Assembly (NCBI RefSeq): GCF_938045775.1
Contig: NZ_CALIBH010000186.1
Span: 1-26,174, forward strand
DNA from: an uncultured Campylobacter sp.
GTDB lineage: Bacteria > Campylobacterota > Campylobacteria > Campylobacterales > Campylobacteraceae
Reading direction: 5' to 3'
Length of the DNA: 26,174 nucleotides
Part shown: piece after piece, positions 21,519 to 26,174 of the stretch
How the letters are laid out: every line of letters begins with the position of its first letter
How positions within the stretch are numbered: position 1 is the stretch's first letter
The notes under the pieces: generated by a model
The model's input: the letters and a program-made list of their open reading frames with translations, nothing else
Told to the model about the DNA's origin: nothing
Databases searched by the model: none
Position numbers and translations under genes: made by a program

Positions 21519-22541
21519 CTAATTCGTAGCGTTCGCGTCGAACTGCAAAAATTTCCTGATCTCCTCCATCGCCTCTTTGTTTGAAAGGGTAAATTTTATC
21601 TCGATGCGACGGCTAGCGTCCTTGTCCTCGACGCCCCTGCGCATCACGGGCTGCGTGTAGCTGCGACCGCTGGCGATGAGATATTTTTGCAGCCGCTCGT
21701 CTTTATTCCAAGAGTTGATGAAATCCATCACCGCAAACGCCCTGTTTTGCGAGAGCTCGAGGTTATACAAATACCCGCCGTCGCTATCCGTGTGCCCCTC
21801 GATGATGATCTGATCTAAATTTTCGCGAATTTCGTCGTTATTCAAAAGCGCGGCGAAATAGCTCTGTAGCGTCGAGCGGAGCGCCTCTTTGGCGCCCTCT
21901 TTCAGCTCGCTTGAGCCCTTGTCGAAAAGGATCGACGAGCTTAGCGTCATCGCGCCGCTTTCGTTGTCGATGCGGATCTTACCGCCCAGCTTCTCCTTCA
22001 GATCGGCGATGATCTTGACCTTCATTCCAGTGAGGTTGCGGATGCGGTTTTTGGTGACGTTGAGATCCTGCAAAATTTTATTAAAATCGCTCTCTTTCTG
22101 CGTGAGCTGATCGAGCAAAAAGGCGATTTTAAGCTCGTTTTGGCTAATCGTAGCGTTGGCGTCGTCGCGCGCTTTTTGCAGAAGCGAGTTGATATCTAAA
22201 TTCTCTTTTTTCAACTTCTCCGCCATCTCGGTTAGATCTTCGATCTGTATGAAGTAGATGGAATTTTGCTTGCGAAGGTCGGTATTTTCTATGTTCAGCT
22301 TCTCAAGCTGGTCGCTAAAAATTTTATTCAGCGCTTCAAGCTCGGCGCTTTTTTTCTCCTGGCTTTGCAAGCTTAAAAGCGCGCTTGAAATTTGACTTTC
22401 TTTCTCTTGCAGGTTGCTTTGCGTGAGGAAGTATTTGACGATGATGCCGCCTACTAAAAGCACGAAAACAAAAAGCAGTCCCGCCATCAAATCGGCGTAC
22501 GCGATCCAAAAGGTCTCTTTTTCTTCGTTATTCGTTTTCAT
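21519..22541 (-). CDS. OmpA/MotB-like inner-membrane, peptidoglycan-binding protein
   Basis: The 340-residue protein has a short cytoplasmic N-terminus, one membrane helix (about 11-37) opening FWIAYADLMAG, where Asp 17 occupies the place of the proton-carrying Asp of MotB (AYADFMT), then a long coiled coil (about 40-170) and a C-terminal OmpA-like domain: ILFDKGSSELK (204-214), IIIEGHTDSDGG (245-256) and NRAFAVMDFI, ASRRIEIKF (Arg 311/312). This is the architecture of MotB, TolR/ZorB-like stator partners that bind peptidoglycan and gate proton flow. Its start overlaps the end of the MotA-like gene by 14 nt, so the two are translated together. It corresponds in position and type to C. jejuni Cj0599. 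Role is unknown; it is not the flagellar MotB by neighbourhood and length. Confidence 0.85.
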   Translation of the reverse strand: MKTNNEEKETFWIAYADLMAGLLFVFVLLVGGIIVKYFLTQSNLQEKESQISSALLSLQSQEKKSAELEALNKIFSDQLEKLNIENTDLRKQNSIYFIQIEDLTEMAEKLKKENLDINSLLQKARDDANATISQNELKIAFLLDQLTQKESDFNKILQDLNVTKNRIRNLTGMKVKIIADLKEKLGGKIRIDNESGAMTLSSSILFDKGSSELKEGAKEALRSTLQSYFAALLNNDEIRENLDQIIIEGHTDSDGGYLYNLELSQNRAFAVMDFINSWNKDERLQKYLIASGRSYTQPVMRRGVEDKDASRRIEIKFTLSNKEAMEEIRKFLQFDANATN

Positions 22542-23817
22542 CTAAAAGTGCTTTTTCATCGATGCTCGCAAGCGTTTTACGAAGCTCTTCGATGATGCTT
22601 TCATTACTCGTCCGCGCAGCGCCCTCTCCAGCTAAAAGTGCCTTCAAATCCGCGCTTAGTCCCTTAAAGCTAGCGTCAATTTTAGCGGCGCAAGCATTCT
22701 GCGAACTTGAAATTTCGCCCGCAAACCCGCCCAAGGAAGCATTTAGGCTCTTGATTTGAGCGCTTAATGCACTCGTAACGTTAGTCAGCTCGCCTTGCCC
22801 GTCCGTTAAAGTCTTAGACTGGCTTAGATACTGCGCGGAAATTCCGTTTTGAATTTCGATTAGGCTTGCAGATACGGACTTAAGCGCAGATAAAATTTGA
22901 GCGAAGCTCTTATCTAACTCGCCGTGAGCGAGATTTGTCCTTTGGATCATCTCTCCTGCTTTTTCAAGCTCTTCTTGTGTAATCGCCATACTTCGCTTCT
23001 CGGCTTCCATCACGCTTTCAAAAGCGCCGATTTTTTCATCGATTAGGCGGTTTAGTCTTTCGGTAAAATTCGTAGAGCTCATCATCGCAAATGAGCGCGA
23101 AATTTCAGAATTAGCGTTTAAAATTTCATTCAGATAGCCCTGTGTTATTTCGTCTTTGTTCCAGAAGAAATTTTTAGTGGAATTTTTGTATTTGATGAGC
23201 AGGCGCTCATATTTGCTGATGCCTTTTTTCTCAAAATATATCCACCAAAGCGCCAAAAAGATTCCATAGATCGAGACGTAAAATGCTGTACCTACGCCGC
23301 CTAGAAGCTGCGCGATCTCGGTTTCTAGCCCATCGATATTGCTTGAGGAAAAGTGTGGCATCGAAATCGCAATCGAGATGAAAGTTCCTAAAATTCCAAG
23401 CATCGGAAAGACTGCCGACGCGACGGAAGCGTAGTTTTGATTACGCAGCGAGTAGCCGTATTCGTCCACAAAAAGATCAAAGCTGGCATCGGATTTTTTC
23501 TTGCCGCCGATACTTAAGAGATTGGCGACAATGTAATTTTTCAGCTCGCGCTTGAAGTCATCGATATTATTTTGAAAATTTAAGCAGCCATATTCTGCAT
23601 TATGACGAGCTAAAATTAGTGCAATAATGAGCAAAACCGCAAGCATCAGGATCGAGTGCGTTTCTACCTTCAGCCCGATAAGTCCCAAATAGCCCAGCAA
23701 AAACACCACAAAAACCGCGATCGGCAGAGCTGCAATCTTAAAAAAAACGCCCGCTAGCGAGCGCTCCTTCGCCTCAGGTAGCGTGATATCGAGCACTTCG
23801 TTATTCGGGCGATCCAT
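22528..23817 (-). CDS. MotA/TolQ/ExbB-family proton channel protein with coiled-coil tail
   Basis: The 429-residue protein has four membrane helices (about 22-49, 54-70, 132-153, 173-195). The third contains FPMLGILGTFISI and the fourth LLGGVGTAFYVSIYGIFLALWW, matching the G-T/S-rich helices of MotA/TolQ/ExbB channels. After residue 200 comes a long helical tail of about 230 residues (NANSEISRSFAMMSS, SMAITQEELEKAGEMIQRTNLAHGELDKSFAQILSAL, SLIEIQNGISAQYL, ending LASIDEKALLDENE), predicted coiled coil and cytoplasmic, as in ZorA-type proteins. It starts 1 bp after the fba stop and overlaps the OmpA-like gene, so the operon is peb4-fba-this-OmpA. It corresponds to Cj0598. A 5:2 motor assembly with its partner is expected from the family. 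Confidence 0.82.
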   Translation of the reverse strand: MDRPNNEVLDITLPEAKERSLAGVFFKIAALPIAVFVVFLLGYLGLIGLKVETHSILMLAVLLIIALILARHNAEYGCLNFQNNIDDFKRELKNYIVANLLSIGGKKKSDASFDLFVDEYGYSLRNQNYASVASAVFPMLGILGTFISIAISMPHFSSSNIDGLETEIAQLLGGVGTAFYVSIYGIFLALWWIYFEKKGISKYERLLIKYKNSTKNFFWNKDEITQGYLNEILNANSEISRSFAMMSSTNFTERLNRLIDEKIGAFESVMEAEKRSMAITQEELEKAGEMIQRTNLAHGELDKSFAQILSALKSVSASLIEIQNGISAQYLSQSKTLTDGQGELTNVTSALSAQIKSLNASLGGFAGEISSSQNACAAKIDASFKGLSADLKALLAGEGAARTSNESIIEELRKTLASIDEKALLDENE

Positions 23818-23818
23818 A

Positions 23819-24883
23819 TTAGTTCCTATTTAGGCAATTTAAATTATCAAATGCAACCTGCAAGCGAGCCACCATACTCTGCTCGCCCGCTCTCAGCCAT
23901 TTGCGAGGATCGTAGAATTTTTTATTCGGTTTATCCTCGCCTTCCGGATTGCCGATTTGAGCCTGCAAATAGCCGCGATTTTTGGCCTCATAAGCGCGCA
24001 CGCCGTCCCAAAACGCCCACTGCGTGTCGGTGTCGATATTCATCTTAACGACGCCGTAGCTCACGGCCGCCTTGATGTCGGAGGTCTCGCTGCCGCTGCC
24101 GCCGTGAAAGACGAAATTTACGGGTTTTTCAGATTGCAGATTAAATTTCTCGCGCACGAATTTTTGCGAATTTTTTAAAATTTCAGGTCTCAGCACGACA
24201 TTGCCCGGTTTATACACGCCGTGGACATTGCCGAAGCTCGCCGCGATGCTGAATCTATCGCTGATTTTGCTTAGTCGCTCATAGGCGAGTGCGACATCTG
24301 CAGGCTGGGTGTAAAGCCGCGCGTTATCGACGCTCGTATTATCGACGCCATCCTCTTCGCCGCCCGTGACGCCAAGCTCGATCTCAAGCGAAATTCCAAG
24401 ATCGCTTAAAATTTCCAAATACTTCTCGCAGGTCGCTAAATTTAACTCCAAATCATCCTCGCTAAAATCGAGCATGTGCGAGCTAAACAGCGGCACGCCG
24501 TGAGTTTTTTTATGAGCGGCATTAGCTTCGATGAGCTCGTCAATCCACGGAAGCAGCTTCCTTGCGGCATGATCGGTATGTAAAATCACCGCAACGCCGT
24601 AATGAGCCGCCAAAGCATGCACTTGATGCGCGCCTGCAATAGCGCCCAATACCGCGGCATTTGGGCAAGTAGCGCCCGCATAAAACGCTGCGCCGCCGTT
24701 GCTAAACTGAATAATAACGGGCGAATTTGCAATTTTAGCGCTTTCCAAGACGGCGTTTATGGAGTTGCTCCCAACTACGTTTACCGCAGGGATCGCAAAG
24801 CCCTGCTGCTTCGCATACGCATAGACCTTACTTACATCATCGCCGCTTAAAACGCCCGGTTTTACTATATCTAAAACGCCCAT
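23819..24883 (-). CDS. fba: class II fructose-bisphosphate aldolase
   Basis: The 354-residue cytosolic zinc enzyme cleaves fructose-1,6-bisphosphate to dihydroxyacetone phosphate and glyceraldehyde-3-phosphate (and the reverse in gluconeogenesis). Motifs: IPAVNVVGSNSINAVLE, LHTDHAARKLL (Asp 104 catalytic, His 105 metal), LEIELGVTGGEEDGVD (168-182), FGNVHGVYKPG (His 221), FHGGSGS (His 260) and MNIDTDTQWAFW (281-292). This is the class IIA long form typical of bacteria such as E. coli and Campylobacter. AGGAGC precedes the ATG; it starts 14 bp after peb4. Campylobacter lacks a normal phosphofructokinase as a rule, so the enzyme probably works mainly in gluconeogenesis (general knowledge, not seen here). 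Confidence 0.96.
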   Translation of the reverse strand: MGVLDIVKPGVLSGDDVSKVYAYAKQQGFAIPAVNVVGSNSINAVLESAKIANSPVIIQFSNGGAAFYAGATCPNAAVLGAIAGAHQVHALAAHYGVAVILHTDHAARKLLPWIDELIEANAAHKKTHGVPLFSSHMLDFSEDDLELNLATCEKYLEILSDLGISLEIELGVTGGEEDGVDNTSVDNARLYTQPADVALAYERLSKISDRFSIAASFGNVHGVYKPGNVVLRPEILKNSQKFVREKFNLQSEKPVNFVFHGGSGSETSDIKAAVSYGVVKMNIDTDTQWAFWDGVRAYEAKNRGYLQAQIGNPEGEDKPNKKFYDPRKWLRAGEQSMVARLQVAFDNLNCLNRN

Positions 24884-24897
24884 TTTTAGCTCCTATA

Positions 24898-25707
24898 TTA
24901 TTTATACTCGATTTTAGCGTTTTTGTGAAGATCTGCCGCTTTTTGCTCGACTACTTTTGCCGCTTTTTGCTGTCTAAGCACGCGCTCAATAAAAGGCTTT
25001 GCCTCGCTTTGACTTAACTGCTTTTTAGCTTGAGACTCCTCTTTTAGCACGACGTGATATCCGACTCTGCTTTTAATCGCTTTAGTAGTGATTTGACCAT
25101 CTTTTATCTTAGAGATCGCATCGGCAAAAGGCTTGACCTGATCGCTAGGCATCCAGCCTAGCTCGCCGCCGGTTTGTTTAGCCTGCGGATCGATAGATTT
25201 AGCTTTGGCAAGCTCTGCAAATTTAGTAAATAGTGCACTGTCGCTAAGCCCTTTTAACTGCTTAATAATATCGTTTGCCTCGGCTTCGGTTTTAACGACG
25301 ATCTGAGCCGCTTTGATTCTCGCAGGCTCAGTAAAGCGAGCTTTGTTTTTGTTATAAAAATCGGCTATTTCTTTATCGTCGATATTTATTTTGCTGGCTT
25401 CTTTAGCCTGCCATACACGAAGCGCTAAGTTATCTTTTACGATTTCAAGCTCTTTTTTATAAACATCTTCGTCCATAACGCCCGATTTTTTAGCTTCATC
25501 CGTTAGCAGCATCAGATCGATGCCTTTATCGATAAGCTCCTTCTTTTGCTCTGCATTAAGAGCGGCGATATCTACATTGCCTATGCCTTGAAGTAGCGGA
25601 GCAAGCTCTTTTTCGGTTACGTCTTTGCCATTTACGGTAGCGTAAACGGTAGCGTTGAGGCTGATAGCGGCAGCCAAACTAAGTGCTGTAAATAAAACTT
25701 TTTTCAT
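24898..25707 (-). CDS. peb4: PEB4-type periplasmic peptidyl-prolyl isomerase/chaperone
   Basis: The 269-residue protein has a signal peptide (MKKVLFTALSLAAAISLNATVYA), a SurA-like N-terminal helical chaperone part (LAPLLQGIGNVDIAALNAEQKKELIDKGIDLMLLTDEAKK) and one parvulin/PpiC domain at about 128-224 (PARIKAAQIVVKTEAEA, SIDPQAKQTGGELGWMPSDQVKPFADAI, VGYHVVLKEES). A C-terminal helix completes the chaperone lobe (KPFIERVLRQQKAAKVVEQKAADLH). It would assist outer-membrane protein folding and is also known as CBF2, an antigen of C. jejuni. It begins the operon peb4-fba and diverges from nth; a TATAAT promoter lies just upstream. Length matches the C. jejuni protein (about 273). Confidence 0.93.
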   Translation of the reverse strand: MKKVLFTALSLAAAISLNATVYATVNGKDVTEKELAPLLQGIGNVDIAALNAEQKKELIDKGIDLMLLTDEAKKSGVMDEDVYKKELEIVKDNLALRVWQAKEASKINIDDKEIADFYNKNKARFTEPARIKAAQIVVKTEAEANDIIKQLKGLSDSALFTKFAELAKAKSIDPQAKQTGGELGWMPSDQVKPFADAISKIKDGQITTKAIKSRVGYHVVLKEESQAKKQLSQSEAKPFIERVLRQQKAAKVVEQKAADLHKNAKIEYK

Positions 25708-25736
25708 TATAATTCCTTAAAAAAATTTTAACGGCG

Positions 25737-25742
25737 ATTATA
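25737..25742 (-). promoter_or_regulatory. -10 element (TATAAT) for the peb4-fba operon
   Basis: On the minus strand a consensus TATAAT (25742-25737) lies 30 bp before the peb4 ATG. The palindrome TTGTTAACAA (25751-25760) sits immediately upstream of it, between the two divergent promoters. Confidence 0.6.
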
Positions 25743-25786
25743 ACTCAAAGTTGTTAACAATCAAACTGTACTTTAGAATTTTAGGG

Positions 25787-25792
25787 TAGAAT
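25787..25792 (+). promoter_or_regulatory. candidate -10 element (TAGAAT) for nth
   Basis: TAGAAT lies 20 bp before the nth ATG; TTGAGGAAAT supplies a Shine-Dalgarno (GAGGAA). The divergent region is 105 bp long, so the two promoters are close together. Confidence 0.4.
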
Positions 25793-25812
25793 TCCGCCTT
25801 GAGGAAATACAA

Positions 25813-26174
25813 ATGAGAAGTAAAAAAGATATTTTAGAGATAAAAAAGAGAATTCTGCAAAACTTCGCGGAAGAGCGCAGTGAGTTGAAATTTAAAGACA
25901 ACTATCAGCTTTTGGTCTGCGTGATGCTTAGCGCTCAGTGTACAGACAAGCGGGTAAATTTGATCACGCCGCGCTTTTTTGCGGAATTCCCTAGCGTTGC
26001 AGAGCTCGCAAAGGCCAATCTAGCGAGCGTAAAGCTGCTAATCAGCTCGTGCAATTTCTATAACAACAAAGCGGTAAATTTAATCAAAATGGCGCAGGCG
26101 GTGGTTAGCGACTTTGATGGCATCGTGCCGCTTGATGAAGCGGGGCTAAAATCTCTTGCGGGCGTGGGGCAAAA
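25813..26174 (+). CDS. nth: endonuclease III (partial, C-terminus outside window)
   Basis: The first 120 codons of a DNA-glycosylase/AP-lyase that removes oxidised pyrimidines are visible. Recognisable parts: FKDNYQLLVCVMLSAQCTDKRVNLITPRFFAEF, which is the start of the HhH-GPD fold, and the helix-hairpin-helix approach LISSCNFYNNKAVNLIKMAQAVV, DFDGIVPLDEAGLKSLAGVGQ, where the window stops at the beginning of the catalytic Lys position (usually LPGVGRKTA). The catalytic Asp and the C-terminal 4Fe-4S cysteines are not in the window. The ATG at 25813 follows GAGGAA. Neighbourhood matches C. jejuni Cj0595c next to peb4. Confidence 0.95.
   Translation, partial: MRSKKDILEIKKRILQNFAEERSELKFKDNYQLLVCVMLSAQCTDKRVNLITPRFFAEFPSVAELAKANLASVKLLISSCNFYNNKAVNLIKMAQAVVSDFDGIVPLDEAGLKSLAGVGQ

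Noticed and set aside
21519..23817. Complete Zorya defence system
   Set aside because: Only the two membrane motor genes are present; neighbours are fba, peb4 and a Sel1-repeat gene, with no ZorC/D/E.

Overview
The window looks like chromosomal DNA of a Campylobacter outside the jejuni/coli group, with a GC content nearer the C. gracilis, C. showae, C. rectus and C. curvus type. Three things point there. The block nth / peb4 - fba - MotA-like - OmpA-like has the gene order I recall for C. jejuni Cj0595c-Cj0599. An mqo-pyk pair resembles Cj0393c-Cj0392c. A dba-dsbI pair resembles Cj0018c-Cj0017c. The species is an inference; no rRNA or tRNA gene is present to anchor it.

Layout. Positions 1-3770 hold the start of a TRAP-type solute-binding protein (minus strand, cut by the window edge), then malate:quinone oxidoreductase and pyruvate kinase on the plus strand. 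Positions 3846-4749 hold a decayed Mrr-type restriction gene. From 5014 to 17696 runs an accessory-looking stretch, all on the plus strand. It contains many exported proteins of unknown function, a NADAR-domain protein, the dba-dsbI disulfide-oxidation pair, two paralogous secreted proteins with Trp-marked repeats of about 29 residues, three small acidic cytosolic proteins, a lipoprotein, an ecotin-family protease inhibitor and a YbaK-type deacylase with an insertion. From 18152 the content returns to ordinary genes: a DUF5339-like periplasmic protein and hisD (minus), a Sel1/Hcp-type cysteine-rich repeat protein (plus), the minus-strand operon peb4 - fba - MotA/ExbB-like - OmpA/MotB-like, and the divergent start of nth.

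How the genes fit together. Central carbon metabolism is represented by mqo, pyk and fba. Envelope biology dominates the rest: DsbI with its partner Dba would oxidise cysteines of exported proteins, and most exported proteins here carry an even number of mature cysteines. Peb4 is a periplasmic chaperone/isomerase. The MotA-like/OmpA-like pair has the architecture of a proton-driven, peptidoglycan-anchored inner-membrane motor of the MotAB/TolQR/ZorAB superfamily.

The most distinctive non-coding feature is the intergenic DNA. It is full of a perfect 14-bp A/T palindrome (nine exact copies found by eye, all outside accepted genes) and contains two arrays in which an AAATTT-type core recurs with a period near 24-26 bp. 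These cores match RAATTY, the site I recall as methylated by CtsM for DNA recognition in C. jejuni transformation, so the arrays deserve a check. No CRISPR array, insertion sequence, prophage or complete defence system was seen.
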